Assembly: GCA_963792705.1 (NCBI GenBank)
Contig: CAWBXD010000013.1
Coordinates: 434,001-498,000 of the forward strand
Source: JBBQVS01 sp963792705
GTDB lineage: Bacteria > Chloroflexota > Ktedonobacteria > Ktedonobacterales > Ktedonobacteraceae
DNA: 64,000 bases
Direction: 5' to 3'
Position numbers and translations under genes: made by a program
Part shown: piece by piece, positions 49,975 through 58,057 of the stretch
Layout of the letters: each line of letters begins with the position of its first letter
Numbering within the stretch: the first letter of the stretch is position 1
The notes under the pieces: generated by a model
Told to the model about the DNA's origin: nothing
Database searches by the model: none
What the model saw: the letters and a program-made list of their open reading frames with translations, nothing else

Positions 49975-52017
49975 TTACACCATGCCAAACGTGTTGAATA
50001 GGAAGGCGAGCATGTCGCTGCGCTCTTCGATAATCTTCGCAGTGGGTTTGCCTAGGCCGTGTCCGGCTTTGAGTTCGAGACGCAATAGGGGAGGATTTTC
50101 TCCACTGTGCGCTCGTTGTATTGTCGCGGTAAATTTCTTGGCATGCGCTGGCACAACGCGATCATCCGTGTCTGCCGTCATGATAAGTGTGGGCGGATAA
50201 TGCACACCCTCCTTGACATTGTGTAGGGGTGAATAAGCATAGAGGAATTTGAAATCCTCCGCGTTATGCTCGGCATCGCCATAATCGGATATCCAATAGC
50301 GTCCGATGGTGAAGCGATGGTAGCGTAGCATGTCGATGACAGGCACCTCACACACGACCGCACCCCATAGGTCGGGACGTTGTACCAGACAAGTCGCCGT
50401 TAACAATCCTCCGTTGCTGCCACCATTGATGGCAAGTTTCGGTGTACTCGTGTATTTGTTTGCGATAAGCCACTCACCTGCCGCGATAAAATCATCGAAG
50501 ACGTTTTGCTTCTTGTCGAGAACACCAGCCTTGTGCCATTCTTCGCCATACTCGCCACCTCCACGCAGATTTGCTACGGCATAGATACCGCCGCTTTCCA
50601 CCCATAGCAGCGCGACGAGCGAAAACGCTGGCGTCAGGCTAACATTAAAGCCACCATAGCCGTAGAGCAGCGTCGGATGAGTGCCATCCTTGACCAGTCC
50701 CTTTTTGTGCGTCAGGAACATGGGTATGCGTGTCCCATCCTTTGAGGGATAGAAAACCTGTTCGGTCTCGTAGCCGCTTGCGTCGAACTTGATTTCCGCG
50801 CCATGAAAAAGTGTCAACTCGTCCTGTGTGAAGTCGTAGCGGTATATGCTTGTGGGTACGAGATACGAGGTAAAACTGAAAAACAGTTCGCTTTCGTGTG
50901 CTTCACCGGAGATTTCTGCGAGTGAGCCAAGCGTTGGGAGGGGAATTTCTCCCAGGAATTGCCCATCTAGCGTATAGCGTTTCATCTGATGATGCGCGTC
51001 ATGCATATACACGACGACAAACTGATGATTGACGATGAGGGCAAACGCGATAACATCGTCCTGTTGGGGTACTCGTTCTTTCCAATTGGACCGTCCCGGT
51101 TCGCGTGTATCAATGGCAATAATGCGGCCATGTGACGCATTCAGATCGGTCTTAAAGTAGAAAACAGGGCCATCGTTGCCCACGAAGCTGTACTCCGCGT
51201 CGGCCTCATCCAAAAGACGCACAAAGGGTCCTGTACTATCAATCTCGCGGTAGTACACACGATTTTTCTGGTCGGTACCATGCCAAACATTGAGCACGAG
51301 ATAGTTACCATCGTCGGTGACGGTTGGGTCAAAGGCTAGTTCTTTGGCGTCGGGTCGCTCAAAGACAATCTGGTCGTCTATTTGTGCTGTTCCAGGCTTG
51401 TGCAAGTAGACCTTGTTAAAGTTTGTCTCATCCTCTTCTGGCACCGTGCCCGGCTCTGGAAAGCGACTGTAGTAAAAGCCTTGCTCATCGTGTCGCCAGG
51501 CCAGCGAACTAAATTTTGTCCACTTAATCACCTCATCGAAGTCACTGCCCTCATCGACACGCCGTACTTTTACCTCCTGCCAATCGCTCCCACTCGTCGA
51601 GGCTCCATAGGCGAGAAGTTTGCCATCCTCACTAAACGAGCGATTGACAAGGGCAACGGTCCCATCGGTGCTCAGAGTGTTGGGGTCAAGGACAAGTGTT
51701 GCCTCTCCGCCAAGCGTGGTCTGTTTATACAATACAAACTGGTTTTGCAAACCTGTGTTTTTCGAGAAATAGTAGTGGTCTCCTCGCTTGCTCGGCACCG
51801 TATATTTGGGATAATTGTACAGTTCGGTGAGACGCGCCTTAATCCGTTCGCGTCCTGAAAGGGTTGCAAGATATGCGCGTGTGACCGCATCCTGTGCCTC
51901 CGACCACGCCTGCACCTCGGAAGAGGCGGCGTCTTCGAGCCAGCGATAGGGGTCCGCGACCTGTGTGCCATGATAATCCTCGACGGTATCATCACGGCGT
52001 GTATGTGGAATGTTCAA
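49975..52017 (-). CDS. Prolyl oligopeptidase (S9 family)
   Basis: 680 residues from a TTG start (plus-strand CAA) preceded by AGGAG with a 9-base spacer; no closer ATG exists. The N-terminal DDTVEDYHGTQVADPYRWLE is the family opening. A seven-bladed propeller spans about 75-410. The catalytic domain has GGYGGFNVSLTPAFS, the nucleophile INGGSNGGLLTATC, the acid in TADTDDRVVPAHAKKF and the His in LELKAGHGLGKPTAK. It cleaves short peptides after proline and is likely cytosolic because no signal peptide is present. Confidence 0.95.
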   Translation of the reverse strand: MNIPHTRRDDTVEDYHGTQVADPYRWLEDAASSEVQAWSEAQDAVTRAYLATLSGRERIKARLTELYNYPKYTVPSKRGDHYYFSKNTGLQNQFVLYKQTTLGGEATLVLDPNTLSTDGTVALVNRSFSEDGKLLAYGASTSGSDWQEVKVRRVDEGSDFDEVIKWTKFSSLAWRHDEQGFYYSRFPEPGTVPEEDETNFNKVYLHKPGTAQIDDQIVFERPDAKELAFDPTVTDDGNYLVLNVWHGTDQKNRVYYREIDSTGPFVRLLDEADAEYSFVGNDGPVFYFKTDLNASHGRIIAIDTREPGRSNWKERVPQQDDVIAFALIVNHQFVVVYMHDAHHQMKRYTLDGQFLGEIPLPTLGSLAEISGEAHESELFFSFTSYLVPTSIYRYDFTQDELTLFHGAEIKFDASGYETEQVFYPSKDGTRIPMFLTHKKGLVKDGTHPTLLYGYGGFNVSLTPAFSLVALLWVESGGIYAVANLRGGGEYGEEWHKAGVLDKKQNVFDDFIAAGEWLIANKYTSTPKLAINGGSNGGLLTATCLVQRPDLWGAVVCEVPVIDMLRYHRFTIGRYWISDYGDAEHNAEDFKFLYAYSPLHNVKEGVHYPPTLIMTADTDDRVVPAHAKKFTATIQRAHSGENPPLLRLELKAGHGLGKPTAKIIEERSDMLAFLFNTFGMV

Positions 52018-52057
52018 TGGAATATGCTCCTATAAAAGGGTAAAGGGTAGGAACATC

Positions 52058-52152
52058 TGTAGGGACCGCTTCATCGCGTCCTTTGCCCCCATCTACAAAC
52101 GTCGGGGAACATTGTTTGTTGCCGACAAGGACGCGATGAAGCGGTCCCTACA
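52058..52152. repeat. Palindromic intergenic repeat R13, medium form
   Basis: The ends TGTAGGGACCGCTTCATCGC and its inverted copy enclose the interior TTTGCCCCCATCTACAAACG, the same subfamily as R10. The substitution to GCTTC is present in both arms (GAAGC in the right), a compensatory change that keeps the stem paired. Confidence 0.9.
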
Positions 52153-52184
52153 GAGATTCGTACTATTTTTGTTAAACAGGATTA

Positions 52185-52239
52185 TCGCGTCCTCTTCGAT
52201 GGGTGATTGCCACGAGGACGCGATGAATCGGTCCCTACA
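52185..52239. repeat. Palindromic intergenic repeat R14, left arm truncated
   Basis: It begins ATCGCGTCCTCTTCGATGGG without the outer GTAGGGACC and ends with a complete right arm GATGAATCGGTCCCTACA. It is joined to R13 by the tail sequence (TTTTTGTTAAACAGGATT), matching the R3 arrangement. It lies only a few bases past the stop of the TPP enzyme gene. Confidence 0.85.
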
Positions 52240-52243
52240 CGAG

Positions 52244-53890
52244 TTATACGGCTACGTTGGTTGAACGCCCATAGGGTTTTTCGGGGTCGATTAGCACGTT
52301 GACGCACGCAGGTAGACCGGATGCGAATGCACGCTCTAGCGCAGGGCGAATATCTTCTGGTCGCTCGACAAGTTCGCCATAGCCGCCGAGAGCCTCGACC
52401 ATTTTGTCGTAACGGATGCCTGGGGAGAGTTCGGCCGCCGTTGCATGTCCAATCATGGAGCGTTGTGGATGCTTGATTTGTCCCCATGCGCCATCATTGC
52501 CGATAATCGCAACTATGGGCAACTTCTGACGTGCCATGCTCTCAAATTCCATACCGTTGAGACCAAAGGCCCCATCGCCACTCAGAATAAGTACCTTCTT
52601 GCCTGGACGAGCAAGTTGTGCCGCCATCGCGAAGCCCGTACCTGTACCGAGGCAGCCCATTGGTCCCGCGTCCAACCAGTAGCCGGGTTTGGCAACATTG
52701 ATGACCTTACCACCGTAACTTACAATATCGCCACCATCACCGACAACGGTCGTATCTTCGTCGATGAAATCGCGTATCTCACGACAGAAGCGCATAGGAT
52801 GAATGGGAACCGCGTCCGAATGCAGGGCGGTGGCATCGCGTTCGATACCGCGTCTCTCCTCGTTGCGAATATAGGTTAGCCACTCCTCGTTCGCAATTGG
52901 TTTCGCAGCTTGGGCGACCTGACTCATGCTCAGACCAACATCGCCCACGAGTCCAACGGCTGCTCCGCGATTGACTCCGATATCCTCTGCCGCAAGGTCA
53001 AACCACAGTATCTTTGCCTCGGCAGGAATAAGCGGTGGTTGTCCATGATTGAGACGGAAGTCCATACGAGTGCCGATTGCTAGAATAACATCAGCACCTT
53101 CGAGTGCTTTGCGTCGTGAGGAGGTAAAGAAAAGTGGATGTGTCGGTGGCAGACAGCCGCGTCCTGCACCATTGAGATAGACAGGGGCTTGAATGCGCTC
53201 TGCCAGTTGGCGTAAAGGTTCTGACGCGTCAGACCACCACACAGCAGTACCAGCCATGATGACGGGACGCTGAGCCTTTTCAAGTAACGCGGCAGCCTGT
53301 ACTACGGCTTCGGGGTCGGGAGCGGAACGGCCACCTGCACGATAGTTGGCAGGTTCGCCCAGGTCAAAAAGCGTATCGGTATCGGCAAAGTTATTGAGTA
53401 CATCCATCGGCATTTCCAGAAAGGTTGGGCCGGGTTTGCCACTTAACATTTGCCGGAAGGCCATGCCTACATACTCGCCAAGTCGTGAGGTTTCATGTAC
53501 CGTGCGCGCCCACTTCGTGATGGGACGCAACAGGTCTATCTGCCCCATCTCTTGTAGCGCGCCTCGGTCCCAGAAGCCGAGGGGAGCCGCGCCACCAATA
53601 ACGAGAATAGGACTTCCTGCAAGATAGGCATTGGCGACACCCGTTACCCCATCGGTTACACCAGGGCCAGCCGTCAACAAGGCCACTCCTGGTTTACGTG
53701 TTGTCTTCGCCCAGCCTTCTGCCGCATGCACTGCCGCTTGTTCGTGACGCGTATCAACAACGCGAATACCTTCGCGTAAACAGCCATCATAAATTCCCGC
53801 GATATGTCCACCACTTAGCGTAAAGACGACCTCGACCCCTTCACGTTTTAGCATCCTGGCAACAAGCCAGCCGCCATGTATCAAACCCAT
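52244..53890 (-). CDS. Thiamine diphosphate-dependent enzyme (acetolactate synthase/2-hydroxyacyl-CoA lyase family)
   Basis: 548 residues. The N-terminal domain has VFTLSGGHIAGIYDGCLREG and VDTRHEQAAVHAAEGWAKTT, with the activating Glu near E50. TAGPGVTDGVTGVANAYLAG and WDRGALQEMGQIDLL follow. The cofactor motif is LSGDGAFGLNGMEFESMARQ continuing to IIGNDGAWGQ, and MGCLGTGTGFAMAAQLA precedes it. The protein resembles large-subunit acetolactate synthase paralogues and HACL-type lyases. No regulatory ilvH is adjacent, which argues against the main branched-chain enzyme. AAGGAG precedes the ATG. Confidence 0.85.
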   Translation of the reverse strand: MGLIHGGWLVARMLKREGVEVVFTLSGGHIAGIYDGCLREGIRVVDTRHEQAAVHAAEGWAKTTRKPGVALLTAGPGVTDGVTGVANAYLAGSPILVIGGAAPLGFWDRGALQEMGQIDLLRPITKWARTVHETSRLGEYVGMAFRQMLSGKPGPTFLEMPMDVLNNFADTDTLFDLGEPANYRAGGRSAPDPEAVVQAAALLEKAQRPVIMAGTAVWWSDASEPLRQLAERIQAPVYLNGAGRGCLPPTHPLFFTSSRRKALEGADVILAIGTRMDFRLNHGQPPLIPAEAKILWFDLAAEDIGVNRGAAVGLVGDVGLSMSQVAQAAKPIANEEWLTYIRNEERRGIERDATALHSDAVPIHPMRFCREIRDFIDEDTTVVGDGGDIVSYGGKVINVAKPGYWLDAGPMGCLGTGTGFAMAAQLARPGKKVLILSGDGAFGLNGMEFESMARQKLPIVAIIGNDGAWGQIKHPQRSMIGHATAAELSPGIRYDKMVEALGGYGELVERPEDIRPALERAFASGLPACVNVLIDPEKPYGRSTNVAV

Positions 53891-53938
53891 GATGCGCTCC
53901 TTTGTGTATCATACTCTCAATGCCTACTATATCCTATA

Positions 53939-54217
53939 TCATTCTACCCCGATATCCCATGCTTGTTGTAGGTCGGCTTTAGAATAGCATTGAAAGGCCA
54001 TGAGCGTGTTTGTTTTGACGATGGAGGGTATGCCTATCATGTGGGCGGTTACAACATCGGCCAAGTCTTCATAACGTTGCAGACGTAACAGCGCCACAAG
54101 GTCGTATTCGCCTGTCACCGAATAGACTTCCGCAACACCTTCAACCTCTAACAGCCGTTGCGCGGTCTGGTTAACCTCGCCACGCTGCACATTTAACAAT
54201 ACAACGGCGGATATCAT
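53939..54217 (-). CDS. Stand-alone Lrp/AsnC ligand-binding (RAM) domain protein
   Basis: 92 residues: MISAVVLLNVQRGEVNQTAQ, VEGVAEVYSVTGEYDLVALL and IVKTNTLMAFQCYS. This is the AsnC effector domain with the beta-alpha-beta-beta-alpha-beta layout and the GEYD turn, without the usual N-terminal HTH. Single RAM proteins form oligomers and bind amino acids, and can act as co-regulators of full-length Lrp proteins or as metabolic sensors. AAGGAG precedes the ATG. It lies between the endonuclease IV gene and the TPP enzyme gene on the same strand, with 48 bases to the latter. Confidence 0.85.
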   Translation of the reverse strand: MISAVVLLNVQRGEVNQTAQRLLEVEGVAEVYSVTGEYDLVALLRLQRYEDLADVVTAHMIGIPSIVKTNTLMAFQCYSKADLQQAWDIGVE

Positions 54218-54250
54218 GAGTAGTACTCCTTCTCTTTGTATGGGTCCGAT

Positions 54251-55126
54251 TTATCGCACCCTTTTCGCCAGCGCAAACGCTTTTGCGATTTGTGTTTTGT
54301 CGTGTTCCCAGTCCTCTTTGTCTTTGTCATCGGTGAGAATTGGTGTCTCTAACAGAACGGCTACATGGTCCAGACGTGCGTCTGTCAAAATGGTGTGTAG
54401 GCCCTCTTCGCCGATGATGCCCTCGCCGAGACGAGCGTGAACATCGCGATGACTACCAAGTGCCTTCTCCGTATCATTGAGATGGAGCACCCTGAGCCGT
54501 CTGAGTCCCACTATCTCGTCGAAATGGTTCAACACCTGCTGCGCGGCATCCGCGTTTCCAATATCATGACCTGCACCCCAGAGGTGCGCTGTATCGAGAC
54601 ATACGCCTACACGAGGCGCAAGTTCTGCTGGTAATAACTGTAGCACCTGTGCCAACTGCTCAAAGCTATGTCCAACGGAGTTACCTGCACCGACATCATT
54701 TTCTAGCAGGAGCATAACCGATAGAGGTGACTCCGCCACTACGCGCTCGATGCCTTGCGCTATACGTCCAATACCAACCTCCACACCCGACCCACGATGG
54801 CTGCCCGTATGAAAGACGACGAAGGACGCGCCAATCTGTGCGCCACGTTGCATCGTCCACGTCAAAAGAGTAATAGATTTTTCCCAAATAAGTGCATCGG
54901 GCGAGGCCAGATTGATAAGATAGGGGGCGTGAATGACGACTGGCGAGAGCGCGAGTGTCTCGGTTGCTGCTTTGAAGGCGGCACAGCCAGCAGGGTCTTC
55001 TGCTGTTGGTCGCCAGGCGGTCGGGTTGCTGACAAAGACCTGTATCGCCTCGCAGCCGAGTTCCGAGGCAAGTTCAGCCGCCTTGACCATCTTTGAATGA
55101 GTCGGCATGTGACGACCAATACGCAT
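54251..55126 (-). CDS. nfo: Deoxyribonuclease IV (endonuclease IV)
   Basis: 291 residues, close to the E. coli length. It cleaves DNA at abasic sites in base excision repair using three zinc ions in a TIM barrel. Visible metal-site segments are VVIHAPYLINLASPDALIWE, ASFVVFHTGSHRG, LLLENDVGAGNSVGHSFEQL, VGVCLDTAHLWGAGHDI, LRVLHLNDTEKALGSHRDVH and RLGEGIIGEEGL, with the late VLLETP. The opening RIGRHMPTHSKMVKAA is slightly unusual: the family has G.H.S at this position and here it is GRHMPTHSK. GGAAAGAG precedes the ATG. Confidence 0.93.
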   Translation of the reverse strand: MRIGRHMPTHSKMVKAAELASELGCEAIQVFVSNPTAWRPTAEDPAGCAAFKAATETLALSPVVIHAPYLINLASPDALIWEKSITLLTWTMQRGAQIGASFVVFHTGSHRGSGVEVGIGRIAQGIERVVAESPLSVMLLLENDVGAGNSVGHSFEQLAQVLQLLPAELAPRVGVCLDTAHLWGAGHDIGNADAAQQVLNHFDEIVGLRRLRVLHLNDTEKALGSHRDVHARLGEGIIGEEGLHTILTDARLDHVAVLLETPILTDDKDKEDWEHDKTQIAKAFALAKRVR

Positions 55127-55174
55127 ACTGTTACTCTTTCCAGAAAGGTTTTTATGAACGCAAACAACCTTCTC

Positions 55175-55750
55175 TTACGTTTGCGCTTCCAGGTGTGTGA
55201 ATTGTTGGCCTTGTTGCATGTTGGGTAATTGCTCTAAAGAGGTCAAGCCAAAGAGTTGTAGAAATTCGGCGGTGGTGGCAAAGAGCGCGGGTCTTCCAAC
55301 AGTCTGAGCACGACCAACCTCTACCACTAGACCATGTTGTAACAGACTTGCCAAAGCACGATCACTATTCACGCCGCGTACCACCTCAATTTGACCGCGT
55401 GTAATGGGTTGACGGTATGCAATAACCGCGAGAGTTTCTAACGCGGAGGAGGTCAATTTCGCAGCCATGGGCAAACCGAGCAAGGCCGCGATATAGCGCG
55501 CATTCTCTGGCGCAGTCACAAGTTGTATCTGTTCGCCCAGGCGTTGCAAACGAATACCACGTTCTTGCTGAAGCAACCCATCTTCCAAAAGTTGCAATCC
55601 CACAACGAGCCGTGTTTCATCAATATCTAAAAGCTTCCGTATCTCAGAACGTTCTAGTGGACGACCTGAGACGAATAGTACGCTCTCAATTGCTGCCGCT
55701 AGTTGTGTATCTGTAAGTTGTGGTGGTGGGTTCGTCTGTAGTTTCTGCAT
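55175..55750 (-). CDS. scpB: Segregation and condensation protein B
   Basis: 191 residues. Two winged-helix domains: AAAIESVLFVSGRPLERSEI, then LLGLPMAAKLTSSALETLAV, IAYRQPITRGQIEVVRGVNS and ARALASLLQHGLV-like SDRALASLLQHGLVVEVGRA with TVGRPALFATTAEFLQLFGL. ScpB is the kleisin-associated subunit that works with ScpA and SMC in chromosome condensation. scpA is not adjacent, which is unusual since scpA commonly lies just upstream. No Shine-Dalgarno is visible, and a -10 element ends 9 bases before the ATG, so its mRNA may be leaderless. Confidence 0.94.
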   Translation of the reverse strand: MQKLQTNPPPQLTDTQLAAAIESVLFVSGRPLERSEIRKLLDIDETRLVVGLQLLEDGLLQQERGIRLQRLGEQIQLVTAPENARYIAALLGLPMAAKLTSSALETLAVIAYRQPITRGQIEVVRGVNSDRALASLLQHGLVVEVGRAQTVGRPALFATTAEFLQLFGLTSLEQLPNMQQGQQFTHLEAQT

Positions 55751-55759
55751 GGTGGGGAA

Positions 55760-55788
55760 ATTATAACATGTTGTTGAGGAATGAGCAA
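55760..55788 (-). promoter_or_regulatory. Promoter immediately ahead of scpB
   Basis: On the minus strand TTGCTC (plus-strand 55783-55788), a 17-base spacer and a perfect TATAAT (55760-55765). Only 9 bases lie between the -10 and the ATG. Confidence 0.6.
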
Positions 55789-55842
55789 AAAGATACTATG
55801 TAGGGGTGTGATGATTCTGTTTAACAAAAGAGGATGGACACA

Positions 55843-55913
55843 TGTAGGGACCGATTTATCACGTCCTTGTAGCAATCAACCGCCGACAAGGACGTGATAA
55901 ATCGGTCCCTACA
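55843..55913. repeat. Palindromic intergenic repeat R15, short form with reversed tail
   Basis: The ends TGTAGGGACCGATTTATCAC and its inverted copy enclose the loop CCTTGTAGCAATCAACCGCC. Upstream, GGGTGTGATGATTCTGTTTA (from 55804) is the tail in reverse orientation relative to R12. Confidence 0.88.
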
Positions 55914-55986
55914 TATATACAAAGATTCATAAATTTTATAAGAGGTAATGAGTTGCGGACAAACACACGGACAAGAAGTCCTGTGG

Positions 55987-56238
55987 CTAGTTGGCGAAAT
56001 GTCCTGTCTGTGCTGACTGTTGTTGCGCTGGCATTGTCATAATAGTTGCCATAGGAGCATCGCCCGCTACACATGCGCGCAAGTCCTCGCGGTAGAAACG
56101 CCAGGTGCTTCCAACCTTGTGTCCGGTAAGTTGGTTCGACCACATCAAACGATAGAGGGTGGAGCGACTTACGCGCAGGTAACTCATTGCTTCTTTAAAC
56201 GTCAGCAGGACATCATCCTGAACCATTTGCACAACCAT
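55987..56238 (-). CDS. Small excisionase-like helix-turn-helix protein
   Basis: 83 residues from MVVQMVQDDVLLTFKEAMSY, with AAGGAG 7 bases ahead of this ATG; the open frame to 56325 is a hydrophobic artefact. The winged HTH_17/MerR-like core is LLTFKEAMSYLRVSRSTLYR, ending VGSTWRFYREDL, the pattern of Xis-like excisionase-family DNA-binding domains. The tail is short and unstructured. Such proteins are common stand-alone regulators, and no integrase or phage gene is nearby. The 56239-56504 gap holds nothing recognised. Confidence 0.82.
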   Translation of the reverse strand: MVVQMVQDDVLLTFKEAMSYLRVSRSTLYRLMWSNQLTGHKVGSTWRFYREDLRACVAGDAPMATIMTMPAQQQSAQTGHFAN

Positions 56239-56504
56239 GTGTTCTCTCCTTAGTGTTAAGCTGAAAAAAGCTGCTATACATATTGACGAATACGAATAAA
56301 AACAAATGTAAATAAGTGTATACAATGGAGCAGCGTCGAAAGCGTATGCTCTATCAACCGACGTAATTTACTGTCTCATTGCATACTATGATAACCAACC
56401 GTGATACGTTTCTACATTGAGAAATTGTTACGAAGTGGTTAAGATTGTAGGATTGACGATGCTCTATCTCCACTTTTAACCTCTATTTAAGAGAGAATAT
56501 CTGT

Positions 56505-57602
56505 TTACCACTGTTCAGAGAGCAAGATATCAAGTACATCATTGTCGCAAGCAACGGGAAAAATTCTCATCCCTGTCACCTTTTGTAGCTTTTGTACTGC
56601 CTGTGTATCTGTTGGGTCAGCCATCGCGACTGTGAGGCGATTGTGGTCGCGCCCCATTGGGACACAACGAAGTTGCACCGCTATTTTGTATGTGAGAAGA
56701 TTTTTTAAGCGCGTTGATAACGTCGCTGGAAGTCGTAAAAATGGTATTGGTGTTGCGTCATGCGTCGATGGTGGTTCAGACGGCAGTGTACTCGCCTTTA
56801 CAAGAGGAGATGATAGAGTATTCTGCTGTCGCATGTTCTCGTTATCCTGTTCTGTATCGTCGAGGGTCTCATAGAACGAAGATGTACTCTCTCCCATAGG
56901 CATCTCATCCCACAGGTGCATAGTGATGGCAGGGCGTAGTGTGAGACGATGTACCACGCGACCCGCACTACTGAGTACGTGTTCTAACGAAGGCCCTTGC
57001 TCTGGATAGCTGCCGATACCAAGCACAATGTCGGTTTCATGAGTTAAAGGGGGAGTAATCGTTTCTGCCTGCAACAAATTCACGCTGTTAAACACACGCT
57101 CAAGGATGGTATATGCCCCTTCCTGATCTACATTGGGAAAAATGATTGCCGCAGCCTTTCCTATATCAAGGTATACACTATCTTCCATGCGTATGGCACG
57201 GCGTACATTCATCAATACCTGTTCCACAATGCTTGCTGATGGGTGATAGCGTCTGCGTTTATGCACAATGTCGGTTTCGGGCGTGAGATGAATATGCTCC
57301 AACTGCGAAACGTGTAAAAGTAGAACCGTTAATGATGAGGTGGATGAGAATAATGTTTGCAGCCGTGTCCGCAAGAGCGAGTTTAGGGCAGACGGTACTG
57401 GGAGCACCTGATTATGCTCTTCATCATCCCACTCCTGCGTTTCGTTATCCTGTTCCATCGTTGAAAGCAGACACAAAGACGAGACAGGAGGGCAAGAACA
57501 GACATCTAACCCTGTGTCACTTGTCGCTTCTGGTGTTATGCGTCGTTCACCCGAATGAGTTGTTGCGTCTTTTTTTCTTCTTGTGCTCATCATTTGCCCC
57601 AT
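56505..57602 (-). CDS. Degenerate GGDEF-like domain joined to a GspE N-terminal (MshEN-like) domain
   Basis: 365 residues from MGQMMSTRRKKDATTHSGER; ATGs at 57593 and 57590 are equally possible. Residues about 110-250 resemble a diguanylate cyclase fold: ASIVEQVLMNVRRAIRMEDS, IIFPNVDQEGAYTILERVFN, then LGIGSYPEQGPSLEHVLSSA, GRVVHRLTL. The catalytic GG(D/E)EF is replaced by LDIGKAAAIIF, so it should be inactive. The final 80 residues (LKNLLTYKIAVQLRCVPMGR, RLTVAMADPTDTQAVQKLQK, VTGMRIFPVACDNDVLDILL) match the GspE/MshEN N-terminal domain, some of which bind c-di-GMP. A c-di-GMP receptor or scaffold role is inferred. Confidence 0.62.
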   Translation of the reverse strand: MGQMMSTRRKKDATTHSGERRITPEATSDTGLDVCSCPPVSSLCLLSTMEQDNETQEWDDEEHNQVLPVPSALNSLLRTRLQTLFSSTSSLTVLLLHVSQLEHIHLTPETDIVHKRRRYHPSASIVEQVLMNVRRAIRMEDSVYLDIGKAAAIIFPNVDQEGAYTILERVFNSVNLLQAETITPPLTHETDIVLGIGSYPEQGPSLEHVLSSAGRVVHRLTLRPAITMHLWDEMPMGESTSSFYETLDDTEQDNENMRQQNTLSSPLVKASTLPSEPPSTHDATPIPFLRLPATLSTRLKNLLTYKIAVQLRCVPMGRDHNRLTVAMADPTDTQAVQKLQKVTGMRIFPVACDNDVLDILLSEQW

Positions 57603-57639
57603 AGTATGTAGTGGTCTCCCACCCTTGATGGGTTGTTTT

Positions 57640-57794
57640 TCGTAGGGACCCGATTGATCGCGTCCTCTGCACGAGCGAAGCAATGTGCAGTCCTTGAATC
57701 CACCAATTCGTGCGCGAGATCGTGTACGAAAAGAGTATCAATGCAACTCGCGCAATGAATTGCGCCGCGGACGCCATCAATGTGGTCCCTACGA
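57640..57794. repeat. Palindromic intergenic repeat R16, long form with mismatched arms
   Basis: The left arm is TCGTAGGGACCCGATTGATC (R2 type), and the right arm is the inverted form of ACCACATTGATGGCGTCC (R1 type). The interior carries CTGCACGAGCGAAGCAATGT. The arms therefore no longer pair fully and look recombined. Confidence 0.88.
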
Positions 57795-57849
57795 AAACCG
57801 TCAATCGAAGATTGGTAGACTAATAGTAGACCGGATGCATCCCATCCTT

Positions 57850-57912
57850 CTTGGCAGTTGATTTCATGAGGATATGATGAATCAGTAAAGGACGTGGTGA
57901 ATCGGTTCCTAC
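57850..57912. repeat. Palindromic repeat R17, decayed copy
   Basis: TTTCATGAGGATATGATGAATCAGTAAAGGACGTGGTGAATCGGTTCCTACA is recognisable only by its right arm (GGACGTGGTGAATCGGTTCC) and the spacing. It lies in a 374-base gap with no gene. Confidence 0.5.
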
Positions 57913-58007
57913 AAAATGTTTTATTGAGTTCTTGTCTATAAGTATATAGCGTGTATCATAAGATGGGGATGTTTGATATGTTATGGTATGGTTAAGAAGT
58001 ATAAAAG

Positions 58008-58052
58008 ACGGTTGAGAGACGGTTATTGCATCTATACACGCAACAACCGTCT
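58008..58052 (-). terminator. Terminator after the response regulator gene
   Basis: AGACGGTTATTGC (58017-58029) pairs with GCAACAACCGTCT (58040-58052); a second AGACGGTT copy lies just before it (58007-58014). It is 6 bases past the stop of the minus-strand gene. Confidence 0.6.
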
Positions 58053-58057
58053 TCTGT

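Noticed and set aside
55987..56238. Prophage or integrative element marked by the excisionase-like gene
   Set aside because: No integrase, attachment site duplication, tRNA or phage gene is present. Such HTH proteins are common stand-alone regulators.
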